From Entoloma clypeatum (lineage: Eukaryota > Basidiomycota > Agaricomycetes > Agaricales > Entolomataceae), in NCBI GenBank assembly GCA_963565915.1, contig OY751494.1:1984001-2048000 (forward strand): a DNA stretch of 64,000 nucleotides. The letters are read 5' to 3'. Positions within the stretch are counted from its first letter, which is position 1. Each line of letters starts with the position of its first letter. Under the pieces are notes generated by a model. It was given only the letters and a program-made list of their open reading frames with translations. It made no database searches and had not been told where the DNA came from. Below are positions 54,215-64,000 of this stretch, one piece after another. Position numbers and translations under genes: made by a program.

Positions 54215-57200
54215 TAAGCAGTCCTCAGATTCCAGCACGTACTGGGGATTGCGTTGACTCCTTTCGTGCACCTTTGGAAACCCTCCGACTCAATGCGTCC
54301 GCTCTCTCAAATCCGAACTCTCTATGTATTGATTTGATATCTCCGACCTTTTCCGATTCTCTTCCGATAAAGACTCTTATTGATTCTGGTTCTACACATT
54401 GCTTCGCAGATACCAGATTTATTTCTTCTTTAAACTTATCTCCGACTCCGATTCCTTCACCTATGGTTTTGAAACTTTTTGACGGTTCTTCAAATACTTA
54501 TATCACACAATCTATCGATCTTCCTCTCCGATTTCCTTCCGGTGAATTTCTGACCATCGCGTTTTACGTGACAACCCTCGATTCGTCTTGTAATTTGGTT
54601 CTAGGACACAACTGGCTCACCCGCTACAATCCGTTGATTGACTGGGTATTGGGCAGTATCTTATTCCGTTCTACGTTACCCGACACTCCGAGTCCGACTC
54701 CGACGTCGACTGCTGAGGCAGCTCCGCCACCTCTGCAGTGTCCGCCCTCTCCGATGGGCACCTCCGATCCGCTCACTCCGAACACCTCCGACCCGCCACA
54801 GATTACCATGGTCAATGCAGTCACATATCTCCATGCTTGTAAAGCTCCTGGGTCATACGCTTTCCATGTTCACCTCTCCAACATCTCCGCCAATTCCGTG
54901 TCTGTCTCCGACGATGCTCCCGACCTCTCTGGCATACCCGAGGAATACCACAATTTTGCTGATGTATTCAGTAAGAAAAAAGCCGACACCCTTGCACCCC
55001 ACCGACCGTACGACCTCAAAATCAATTTGGAGGAAGGTACTTCCCCTCCGATTGGTCCGATGTACTCACTCTCGCAATCCGAACTTGGATCCCTCCGAGA
55101 CTTCATCGATGAGCACCTCAATATCGGTTTCATCAAACCTTCTAGTTCACCTCACGGCGCTCCGATCCTCTTCGTCCGAAAGAAAGATGGATCACTCCGA
55201 CTATGCGTCGACTACCGAGGCCTGAACAAAATCACGAAGAAGGACCGATACCCACTTCCGCTCATCTCCGACCTCTTAGCCACTGCCGGAAAAGCACGCG
55301 TTTATACCACCATAGACCTCCGACACGCATACCACCTAGTCCGCATCGCTGAAGGTGACGAATGGAAAACTGCATTCCGCACTCGCTATGGATCATTTGA
55401 ATGGTTAGTCATGCCATTCGGATTGTCTAACGCACCTGCAGCCTTTCAATGTTTTATGAACGACATCTTCTCCGACCTTCTGGACAACTGTGTTACCGTT
55501 TACCTCGACGACATCCTGATCTACTCCGACAACCCCGAGGAACACAAAAAACATGTCCGAGAAGTCCTCCGACGACTCCGACAACATGGTCTTTACGCCC
55601 GCGCCGACAAGTGCGATTTCTCTGCCGAAACTGTAGAATATCTTGGATTTATCCTTTCTCCTGACGGACTCAAAATGTCGGAAGCGAAAGTCAAGATTAT
55701 TCAGGATTGGCCTGAACCGCGCAGAGTGAAGGACGTCCAGTCCTTTTTAGGTTTTGCAAACTTTTACCAACATTTCATTCCATTCTATTCCAACATCACT
55801 ATTCCACTCACTCGTTTAACCAGGAAACATGCCACTTGGCTGTTCTCCGACAACGCTCAAACCGCTTTTAATGACCTGAAAAAGGCATTTACCACCGCTC
55901 TGATCCTGACACACTGGATCCCCAACTCTCCAATAATTGTCAAAACCAACGCATCCGACTATGCCCTAGCGGCTATTCTGTTGATAGTCACCTCCGACAA
56001 TGAAGTCCACCCCGTTGCATTCCATTCCCGCACCTTCACGGCCCCCGAAGTAAACTATGACACCCACGATAAGGAACTTCTTGCCATCTACGAAGCGTTT
56101 AAAATTTGGCGCCATTAACTCGAAGGCTCCGGTACTCCGATTGACGTCGTTACCGACCACAAAAATCTCGAGTATTTTGCCACCACCAAAGTTCTTTCAC
56201 GCCGACAAGTCCGATGGTCGGAATACCTTTCTCAGTTCAACCTCGTCATCCGATTCCGCCCCGGCCGATTGGGAACTAAACCTGACTCTCTAACTAGACG
56301 TTGGGATGTCTATCCTAAAGGGGGAAATAGCGACTACGTCGACATCAATCCGACCAACCTCCGACCAGTCTTTTCGCAAGAACAGCTCTCCGCTTCAGTT
56401 CGCGCGACTCAACTCCTTGAGCCCGTCCTCCGTGCAACCATTATCATGGACACAGAAAAGCTTCACCACGACATACTCACAGCACTCCCTTCCGACACTC
56501 TTTACGACACTCTTTCTAAAGATCCTAAACCCCGCTGGTCTCTCGACCCCGATGGTTTCCTCCGACATGACGATCGGATATACGTTCCCGACTCCGACGA
56601 CCTCCGACTCCGAGTCCTACAGCACAAGCACGATCATATGCTTGCTGGACACCCAGGTCAGAACAAGACACTCAGTCTCATTCAGCGTGATTATACCTGG
56701 CCCGGAATACGAGATTTCGTTAAACACTATTGCAAGTCATGTACCACTTACATGCGATCGAAGCCACAAAGACACAAGCCTTACGGCCTACTCAAACAGC
56801 TTCCGATCCCCGAACGTCCTTGGAATTCTATCTCAATGGATTTCATCGAGACCCTTCCGACCTCCGACAACTTTGATTCAATCCTCGTTATCGTTGACCG
56901 ATTAACGAAACAAAGTATTTTCATTCCGACAACAATTCACTGCACCTCCGAAGACCTTGCCGTACTCTTCGTATTGCATGTCTTCTCTAAACACGGCGTC
57001 CCCGAACATATCACCTCCGACCGCGGCCCCGAATTCGTCTCCCGATTCTTCTGATCTCTCGGAAAGGCTCTAAACATGACCCTCCACTTCACCTCCGGTT
57101 ACCACCCCGAAGGCGATGGCCAAACCGAACGCACTAACCAGACCCTCGAACAGTACTTGCGGATATTCTGCAACTACCAACAGGACAACTGGTCCGCTCT

Positions 57201-57915
57201 CCTTCCGATTGCGGAGTTCGCGTACAACAACGCACCTAGTGCTACCACTGGCATATCTCCCTTCTTTGCTAACAAGGGTTACCATCCGAACATTACTGTT
57301 CACCCGGAACGAGACCTCGCCTCTTCCCGAGCCCGATCCTTCGTGACCGACTTAGACGAACTTCACCAAGAACTGAAAGCCACCATCTCCGACGCTCAAC
57401 GACGTTACCAGAAGTCCTCCGACAATAATCGGATCGCACCTCCGACATTTTCTGTCGGACAACAGGTTTTCGTCAAAGCACAGTTCTTCCGCACAACACG
57501 CCCATCCAAGAAACTCTCAGAAAAGTACTTGGGACCATACGAGATCATTGCACAACCCGGCACACACTCCTTTACCCTCCGACTCCCCGACACATTCCGC
57601 GGTGTTCACCCCGTCTACCACGTCTCCATGCTTGAACCCGCAACTCCGAACACCATTCCGAATCGGACCCAACCTCCGCCTCCTCCGATTGACATTGACG
57701 GAGAACTTGAGTACGAGATCGCTGAAATAGTCGACTCAAAGATCGACCGACGACGTAGCTGCAAGCTACTATATTTCGTCCGTTGGTTAGGATATGAAAA
57801 CACTGATGAAGAATTCTCTTGGCTACCAGCCAATGAATTGGAAAACGCCCCCGAGCTTGTCTCCGACTTTCACTCCGCTTATCCCGACAAACCGGGTCCG
57901 CTCACATCGCTCTGA
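54208..57915 (+). pseudogene. pol: Pol of G2p with two nonsense codons
   Basis: -1 frame from the slippery site to TGA 57913-57915. Protease (LIDSGSTHCFADTRF, about 54382), RT ([29 protein letters not shown] near 55502), RNase H (ILTHWIPNSPIIVKTNASDYA, where catalytic Asp is Asn in both G2 copies: KTNAS vs ETDAS in A), integrase zinc region and core (SMDFIE; SDRGPEFVSRFF; TERTNQTLEQYL), chromodomain (EYEIAEIVDSK...WLGYENTDEEFSW). TAA at 56116-56118 replaces Tyr; TGA at 57052-57054 replaces CGA (intact in G2m). Confidence 0.92.
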
Positions 57916-57942
57916 AACAAGAAAAAACAAGTACTATTCTAT

Positions 57943-58904
57943 CTACTTAGTACGTTGTTTCTTGTTCGACGGACCCTCCTCCTTGTCCGACTCCTCCTTA
58001 CCCGACTCCGCCTTCTCCGACGGCTCCGAAATCGACATGTCGGAATCGTCCGACAGCTCCGGCAACTCCAACCTTTTCCTATTCACCAGGTCCTTCCTAA
58101 TCCTTCTCGCAATCCTCTTCTCTAGTCTCAACTCGTGCGTCTCCTCCGCCGTATCCATCTCCGACTCCGACCCTTCCTCCGACACCTCCGGCGACTTGGG
58201 TTGGTACTCGGTGTTCACCGAGCCTTCAACTGCTGTTAGCAGTCGCCTCACCTGCCTCGTCTCCGCCAGTATCATCTTGAGGACACCCAAGACGGTGTCC
58301 TCCGACCCACTCTCCGACGGCATCTCCGACGCCTTTTTCTTCCCCTTAACCACCTTCACCGTTCTCTTCACCTCCTTCACCTCCGACTTCCCCTCCGACG
58401 CTCCGACCTCGCACTTCTTGTCTTTGATACATCCTTTGCAGGACGACTTATTCCTAAAAAAAAAAACAAGGTTAAAACAGAAGAGACGAACCAAAGAGGG
58501 ACTTACTCATCGCGTTCGCATTCGACGCCCTTCACAATGCACCTATCACAGGTGCCGACCCCGACCCCGACTCCCGACCCCTCTCCAACCATCGCCGACA
58601 CTTCCTCCACCTTCCTCTTCTTCTTCGTCTTCTTCTTCTTCTCCGCCTGCGGCTCCCCCGACCCCTTGCTCGATGCGCCTTGCGCAGCGGCCACTTCATC
58701 GGCCCTTTTCTGAGCCGCCAGCTCCGACGCCCGACGCATCTCCTCCGCTAACCGCGCCGCCTCCGCAGCCCTCTCTTCCTCCGCTCTCCGCTCCTCCTCA
58801 GCCTTCCTCGCAGCCTCCTCCTCCGCTGCTCGCTTTTTCGCCTCCACCTCCGCGAGCTTAGCCTGCAGCGCCTCCATCTCCTTTTGAAAATCAGATGCCG
58901 ACAT
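57943..58904 (-). CDS. Antisense coiled-coil Zn2Cys6 protein of G2p
   Basis: Exons 58904-58507 and 58453-57943; intron 58454-58506 (53 bp, GTAAGT...TTTTTAG, phase 2); 302 aa. Starts MSASDFQKEMEALQAKLAEV; coiled coil to about residue 75; basic block KKKKTKKKRKVEE; cluster C-x2-C-x6-C-x8-C-x2-C-x5-C, one Lys shorter in the last loop than G2m; helix MILAETRQVRRLLTAVEG; acidic Ser-rich tail ending NKKQRTK. Its stop is 27 bp from the pol stop (convergent). The 5' end lies about 165 bp from the 3' LTR, so the LTR or the polypurine region could drive it. Likely nuclear DNA-binding protein; role in the element unknown. Confidence 0.8.
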
Positions 58905-59070
58905 ATTGAGGTTTATTTTCGGAAGAGTTTAAAACGAAAAGAGAATGGGGGAACAAGAAGAAAAAACCACTCAGACGGTATTTTCAACCAACGCATCACA
59001 TGACGCAGTTCACGCGCACCGACCACCTAGGTCCTTAGGCCTCATAGGTTCGGCCCTAAGGGGGAAATAC

Positions 59071-59545
59071 TGTTACATTCCGATCCATTCCGACGATTTC
59101 CGACCAATCCCGACACCTCCGACATTTTGACTAATACTTATTATGCATACTTACTGTTATGAATCTCGTTACTACGTACATTACTTACATCCGATCATTT
59201 TACTTATGTTAAGAATCTCCGACAGCCACTCGTTATCCGACTCCGACGAAGCCACACGTCCTCCAACATAGTATTTAAACTTATGTAGAATCGTGTATTA
59301 GCTTCAGTTTGAATATCAACTTAGATTCGACATCATACCTCCCGTCCTCTTTCCGACTCTTAACTTGAGTCCGACCTCCGACCTCCGATCCTCCGATCCT
59401 CCGAAATAAGGACACCAACGTATTAGCGAGGGCGCAACACACAAGTTGAAGCCAAGTCCTTGCCCCTACGTTGCACGCGCTCCGACCTTCCGACCTTCCA
59501 ACGCGTCCGACGTAGCTCCGACGTTTTGTCGATCAGTTCTTAACA
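59071..59545 (+). repeat. 3' LTR of G2p
   Basis: 475 bp, near-identical to the 5' copy; the two visible differences are CCGA to CCAA. Confidence 0.95.
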
Positions 59546-59982
59546 ATCGGCGCAAAAAACCATTGCCCTCTCTTCCACGGAAGCAGAATACATGGCGCTA
59601 TCAGATTGCAGTCGCGCAGTAACATGGCTTAGAAGCATGCTTGCCGAGCTTGGAATGCAGATCGGATCAGTACCGATCTACGGAGATAACAATGGCTCCG
59701 TCTTTATCGCATCCAACCCTGTAACTGAGAAGCGATCCAAGCACATTGACGTGCGATTCCACTTCGTCAGAGAAAAAGTCTCCGAAGGGATAATTACCGT
59801 CGAATTCATTGAAGGAGTGAACAACCCTGCAGACCTTTTAACTAAGAATCTGGGGAAAATCCTCTTCAACAAGTTTATCCCGTACTTCGGATTGATAAAA
59901 AACTAGGCGAAACAGAGTACCTATATATATATGTGGGAAAAAGTAAAGATGTATTTAGAAGTATGTACTAAATATGGGGGGG

Positions 59983-60292
59983 TGTTGAAACTTTTCCCAT
60001 CACGTAGATTAGATTAGATTAGATTACATCACGTGACCCTTACATATCTTCATTACATACTTGTTTGGTTGGTACAAACAGTAGTACGGTATATAAGACC
60101 AGGAAACTGTCAATATCAACAAGTTGTCTCTTGGCTCTTAACCAGCTCCATCGCTCTCACCAGCCTCAACCGCTCTCACTAGCCTTACCCCCTCCAAACC
60201 ATGTAAGTGACCATAGCGGTATCGTAGAGTACTTCCACTGTAGCTATGTTGCTCAGTACACCTGTGGCTAGCACCCACGTGGAACTTCAACA
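59983..60292 (+). repeat. 3' LTR of F
   Basis: 310 bp, near-identical to the 5' LTR. Confidence 0.92.
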
Positions 60293-60344
60293 ATATGTAG
60301 ACCCTGTATTAGCACCCAAAAGACCGGTTTAGACCAGTCTCAAC

Positions 60345-61705
60345 TACACTGGCCACGGTCTGGTCCATGTCCAGGCATTTTCGACTGGACCTGGACCCGC
60401 ACCTAGGGGTCCAGTCCGAGCATCCTTGAGGTCCGGTCCAGGTCCGGACCTAATTTTTAAGCTCAAAACCTGCTGAGTTCACGGCTAGTGTACAGAAAAA
60501 AACCTGTATGCAAAAACCATCACGAAATCGCGCCGCATCCACAGAACGGCAGGCTCTCGTCTAAGCGGGCCTTTTTTCTACACACAAATTCGGTGTATTT
60601 GAGATAGAAATGAAGAGAAACGAATTAGAACTCACAGAGGTATGTCCCATTCTTTCCAATGGAAGTTGATGAGTTCATTGATCAGACGTCTGCCGATCAC
60701 GTGACCGCGTCGACGCGTTCGGTAACCATGATTCGTTGATTTGCGGCATCGCTAAAGAGACACTATTTATTACAGTCATTGACCCATCCTCTCTCATTCC
60801 ACACCCCATGTCCGATGTTTTTTTTTTGACATCGGACACTGGCAGATTAAAGGACCAGGTTCATGAGAGCCGGGTACGGCATGATTCGGGCTTGCAGTGG
60901 CTCAAGGGACTGATGAGAGGGATAATCATATCCCAGTGAGTTCTCATTCGTTTTCTTTCGTTACTATCTCAAAAATATCCCAATTATGTGTAGATCAAGA
61001 GCCTGCATAGATGAGAGCCCGGAGCTTACGGGGTATGGCGCGATTTCGGGCTGTTATGGGTGCAGGGGCTATGGGAAAGAATAAATCATATCCTGGTGAG
61101 TTTCCATCCGTTTCCCTTCATTTATATCTCAAATCCATCCCATTTATGTCTAGATTAAATGCCTGGGTCGACGACAGCCCAGCGTTTCGCGGATATCGCA
61201 CGATTTTCGATTTTTATGGGTCAAGGGGTTGAAGTGATGTATAAATCACAACTCGGTGCGTTCTTATTTGTTTCCCTTCGTTTCTATCTCAAATTCATGC
61301 CATCTATGTGTAGATTGAATGCCCAGGCAGACGACAGCCCAGCGTTCCACGGATATGGTGCGATTTTATATTTTTATGTGTCAAGGGGTTGAAGTACTAA
61401 TTTATCTGAGTAGGTCATGCATGGATTCTTTTCATTTCCGTCTCGAAAGTACAGTATTTATATGTGGAAGAAATGGTTGAGTAAATGAGATCACACGACA
61501 CGTCAAACACGCTGCCGAAGTTAATCAGAATCTGAGGTGGGTCCAGCAGGTCCGAACCCCCGGTCCAGGTCCAACACACCTCTGGACCTGGACCTCTAAG
61601 GAGGTCCGAGTCCGCCAGATGTAAGGACCTGCACCCCGGACCTAGGGTCCAGTCCAGGTCCAAACCGCGGTCCGGAGGTTCGAGGACCGAACTGTGGCCA
61701 GTGTA
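60345..61705. mobile_element. N5, hAT-like non-autonomous element
   Basis: 1361 bp with inverted ends TACACTGGCCAC (22 positions align, about four mismatches) and an exact 8-bp duplication GTCTCAAC (60337-60344, 61706-61713). Ends are dense in GGTCC/GGACC words. The interior contains a tandem array of about 160-bp repeats and a perfect 10-bp hairpin (60810-60839). No transposase. Confidence 0.88.
60936..61415 (+). repeat. 160-bp tandem repeats in N5
   Basis: Diverged units begin at 60936, 61096 and 61256 (GTGMGTT...TATCTCAAA...). A reversed copy of the unit start lies at 60593-60640, so the element could fold into a large stem. Confidence 0.8.
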
Positions 61706-61713
61706 GTCTCAAC

Positions 61714-61870
61714 CGGTCTTTTACCAGTCTTCAAAAAAAAAAATTTTTGTCAAGACCGAAGACTGGGGCCATCCCAATTTAGCAAGACCGAGACCGTGGT
61801 CTCAGTCTATTTCAGTTCATTTTTCGGTTCAGTCTGGTTCCAGTCCTATTGGACTGAACCTTAATCACTA
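61714..61870 (-). repeat. Right terminal region of N4
   Basis: Clusters of AGACCG / GGTTCAGTC words as in N3, ending at the inverted terminus complement TAGTGATTAAGGTTC. The following 61871-61878 (CAAGTGGT) is the expected right target copy. Confidence 0.75.
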
Positions 61871-64000
61871 CAAGTGGTTCCCTGTGGAACATATATCCAT
61901 ACCACTTGCATGACAACGAAGGGAGTCTTGCATGGATACCTACTGCAATCAAGCCTCTCCAAAAACAGCTCGTTATTCACTCAGTCAATTGTTTGACGTA
62001 CCAGACAGGACATAACACAGGAGCATGCCCTGTGAACAGCATATGCCATGCATGTTTGCCAATACCAAACAGTGTCTCTGAGTCCTTCCAGTCACTGGTT
62101 GACTGCTCAATCAACATAAAGCCTCATACAAACTGGAAATATCTGACATATGTCCAGCTTACCAATATGGCAAGAAAGGCTGTTGCGGAGAAGCACATTC
62201 ACTGTCTCAAAATTATTACTCTACGGCAACAAGTAGTCCGGCTGCAAGCAAGAGTCAGCAACTACCAGCGGTTAACAATGGTAATCGCAACACACAACAT
62301 CACATGTTACCTGGCATCTGGCATATCATTGCTGGGCTATTACATTAGGGTGCGAGTGCTGCATATATTACAAAACAGCTGGAGAGGGCTGCTGGAACTG
62401 TCTACGCAGATTCCGAGGGCAACTGGAGTGAACGGGAGCTTGATCTTGCTTATCTCGCAAAGGCTCTTGGAGGCACAACTCTTCTTGACGCTCTGTCAAA
62501 AGCAGAGGGTTATCCTTCTGACTGTACTTTGTGTCGCTATCGCAAGCCTAGCCATCTTGTGGCATCCATCAAGACTCCCATTCCCGAGGAGATAGAACAA
62601 AACATTCTTACATTTTTGGGACCAGAAGGGAAACCGCCACCAAAAATTCTGGCTGGTGTACAGCTGATGGTAGATGATATCACACTTGAGGAGTGGGTCG
62701 ACTGGGATTCACAGCGCAATTGCATCCTGGGCCTTTGTCGTGAACACACTGCGGAGGTGGAGATGACAATTAATACTTACAGCAACATTGAAAACATAGA
62801 ACAGGCCATATTCGCAGATCACAAGTGTCACCATGGCAAGGAAGCTACCGTGGTGGCAATTGCGCCGGTTGCAGATTCCAAACATTACTACCCCATCCCT
62901 CTTGCGATAACAGCCACATGCAAAGCGGAGAAGGAAAAAGAACTAGCAAAGTGGATCAACCTGGTCATGGACATTTACCGAAAACATCCCTGTGGCGAGA
63001 AGCATTTTGGTCCAATCATATCTCTTGCAAGCGATGGAGCCTCATCCTTTCAATTGGCCAGGTTCTCACTCTTCATGAACGAGGATCTTAGCTCTGATCT
63101 TAACAAAATTCTTGGTAACCTACCGGGTCTAATTTGCCAGACTGGCAAACATGGAACGGTCGGCACCTGCAACTTCAGACATGTTGTTAAACGGTTCGCG
63201 ACACTTCTTAGAAGCCTTCTTGGCATACAGATTGGCCGTGTCACCATTTTCCCTGAACACATTAAACAACATCTCCGTGATCTGCTCAAAATGACAGATA
63301 GTGAGGTTATGCAGCTCATGGACCCAGCAGATAAGCAAAATGTACCGAAAGTGGTCCAATTAATTCAGGCCTTGGCCTCACTCAAGGATCAACCACGTTC
63401 TGGGGTCCCAGATGGTCAGCGAGAGACCATTGAGTTCCTGGCGAAGATTCTGGAATTTTTCGTCAAACCTTTCGTTGATGTCGAGATGAGTTTGAGCAAG
63501 CAAATTGAATCCCTAGCAACATATGCACATCTAGCTGCAGCAATGCATCTTAAACACGGCAATGCTTGTCTCACTGGAGCTATATATGCCGATTCTCAGG
63601 CCATCGTCAAGAACATTGTGCAGACAGTTGCCCGACTCCAGCGAGTTGCCATGGGCAAGAAACTCGACTACTTCATTGCCCATGATGGTACCGATCATCT
63701 CAAAAATCTCTTCTCTAGCACTCGAACTCTGGACCACAATCGAAATTTTAGCCTTCAACAGCTGGAACAGAAGATTAGCATTGCGACAGAGATCAACAGG
63801 ATCTTTGAATGTCATCCTGACCTTCATCATGGACATTGTCGGCGCAATCTAGCTGGTGCTGCTGGCGTTGATCGGGTAAATCCTGCTTCATGGCGTGCAT
63901 CACTAAATGTCCAAGATGTCGATCTTGCTTTGCAATGGGGAAACGGATGTATAGAAGCCAACAGATTGCTCAAAAAGTACCTTGGGGATGGAGAACAAGT
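61871..64000 (+). CDS. Partial two-exon gene, transposase-like unknown protein
   Basis: Exon reads from the N4 boundary (SGSLWNIYPYHLHDNEGSLAW) to 62280, intron 62281-62348 (68 bp, GTAATC...ATTAG, phase 0), then an exon open to the window end (about 550 codons, no stop). Features: a small Cys cluster (ACPVNSICHAC), a short coiled coil just before the intron (LRQQVVRLQARVSNYQRL), LMVDDITLEEWVDWDSQ, LASDGASSF, NFRHVVKRFATLLRS, and AHDGTDHLKNLFSSTRTLD. This order resembles a large Agaricomycete family with P-element/THAP9-like RNase H-fold organisation, recalled from memory rather than searched. Its 5' part must lie left of N4, so the gene is disrupted. It could equally be a host gene or an old DNA transposon. 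Confidence 0.6.

Larger units (their letters stand above)
52467..59545 (+). mobile_element. Gypsy element G2p (best-preserved G2 copy)
   Basis: Inserted in the RNase H of copia F. Target ATCGG (52462-52466, 59546-59550). LTRs 52467-52941 and 59071-59545, 475 bp with about two differences, so it is the youngest large insertion here. Full gag, frameshift site, pol with two stops, antisense Zn2Cys6 gene and polypurine tract CTAAGGGGGAAATAC. Confidence 0.95.
48062..59906 (+). pseudogene. Gag-pol of copia F, interrupted by G2p
   Basis: ATG 48062 (MSTSRSALDSIVVFDG); parts 48062-52466 and 59551-59906 join in frame. Copia gag domain (YQSWAEKMKSYLLHQGVW), Lys-rich linker, protease (WILDSGASLHF, about 49605), pre-integrase (WHKRLGHPNDQAL; C..C), integrase (LIHSDLKQIST; RVDGGGEFNEY; NGRAERINRTLWE), RT (ARLVAKGFSQVEGIDF; VIYVDDSAFLG), RNase H (FTDSDWASDENTRKSTTGYF; then TIALSSTEAEYMAL after G2p). 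The only nonsense change is TGA 50759-50761, which looks like former CGA. No obvious CCHC knuckle in gag. Confidence 0.92.
47384..60292 (+). mobile_element. Copia element F, nearly intact but for G2p
   Basis: LTRs 47384-47693 and 59983-60292 (310 bp each, four differences by eye); target ATATG (47379-47383, 60293-60297). PBS 47694-47706; polypurine tract AATATGGGGGGG. One gag-pol frame of 1587 codons once G2p is removed, with a single premature TGA. Confidence 0.95.
15478..61870. mobile_element. N4, hAT-like host element holding most of the nest
   Basis: The right end is clear: reading inward from 61870 the complement is TAGTGATTAAGGTTCAGTC, close to the N3 end TAGTGTTTGAGGGTTCGGT. Its interior is recovered by removing T, D, F and N5: minisatellite on both sides of T and D keeps exact 20-bp phase, and sequence on both sides of F and N5 joins at single target copies. 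The left end was not found; it is presumably left of element C or outside the window. No transposase ORF was seen. Confidence 0.65.

Noticed and set aside
57794..58861. Plus-strand 355-codon frame overlapping the end of G2p pol
   Set aside because: Complement of the antisense gene; Ser/Pro low complexity. The minus-strand frame is the conserved one.
61011..61392. Small ORFs in N5
   Set aside because: They follow the 160-bp repeats and change frame between units; no domain and no conservation between repeats at protein level.

Overview
The window looks like a transposon nest from a basidiomycete mushroom genome (Agaricomycetes; inferred). The signs are chromodomain Ty3/Gypsy elements, about 50-bp GT-AG introns, fungal-type Zn2Cys6 clusters, copia elements with half-tRNA-iMet primer sites, and nonsense decay dominated by CGA to TGA. 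No tRNA, rRNA or ordinary housekeeping gene was seen. The only likely non-LTR-element gene is the partial two-exon gene at the right edge (61871-64000).

Layout, left to right. 1-1852: 3' end of a Gypsy element (G0). 1977-8283: Gypsy B, minus strand. 8284-15477: decayed Gypsy C, plus strand, holding two non-autonomous TIR elements (N1 9923-11419, N2 13201-14134). From 15478 or earlier to 61870 everything lies inside a hAT-like element, N4, which itself interrupts the exon resuming at 61871. Inside N4 are: TIR element T (16841-18492); copia D (18578-47037), which contains N3 (23710-39578), which contains Gypsy A (25456-39454), which contains Gypsy G2m (32322-39082), which contains a solo LTR (35079-35536); D also contains copia E (39804-44250) and an ORF1-only LINE (44591-46889). 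Still inside N4 are copia F (47384-60292), which contains Gypsy G2p (52467-59545), and hAT-like N5 (60345-61705). Most junctions were resolved to the base by target-site duplications: CCATT (D), TGTGGAAA (N3), CTGAA (A), YGTAC (G2m), ATCGG (solo LTR, G2p), AAAAT (E), ATATG (F), GTCTCAAC (N5), GGAGTACY (N2), TATTACC (N1), and 14 bp for the LINE.

Main discovery candidate: Gypsy families G0, A and G2 (four copies) carry, between pol and the 3' LTR and on the opposite strand, a two-exon gene for a coiled-coil, acidic, NLS-bearing protein. Its Zn2Cys6 (GAL4-type) cluster is cut exactly in half by a phase-2 intron of about 50 bp. All four copies have open exons and usable splice sites although gag-pol is broken by nonsense mutations. 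The same families have LTRs and bodies packed with TCCGA/TCGGA, i.e. CGG triplets, the half-site that Zn2Cys6 proteins usually bind. The families without the gene (B, C, D, E, F) lack this enrichment.

Second: the Gypsy elements A, G2 and B show Tf1-style self-priming. The first 11-12 nt of the predicted transcript, about 32 nt after a TATA box, are complementary to the sequence next to the 5' LTR, and the pairing co-varies between families. A and G2p also share an A AAA AAA UAG gag/pol -1 frameshift site. Third: a 20-bp minisatellite (consensus about CCGTTGGGCANGAGGGNNGG) recurs in at least six arrays, essentially all inside non-autonomous TIR elements.
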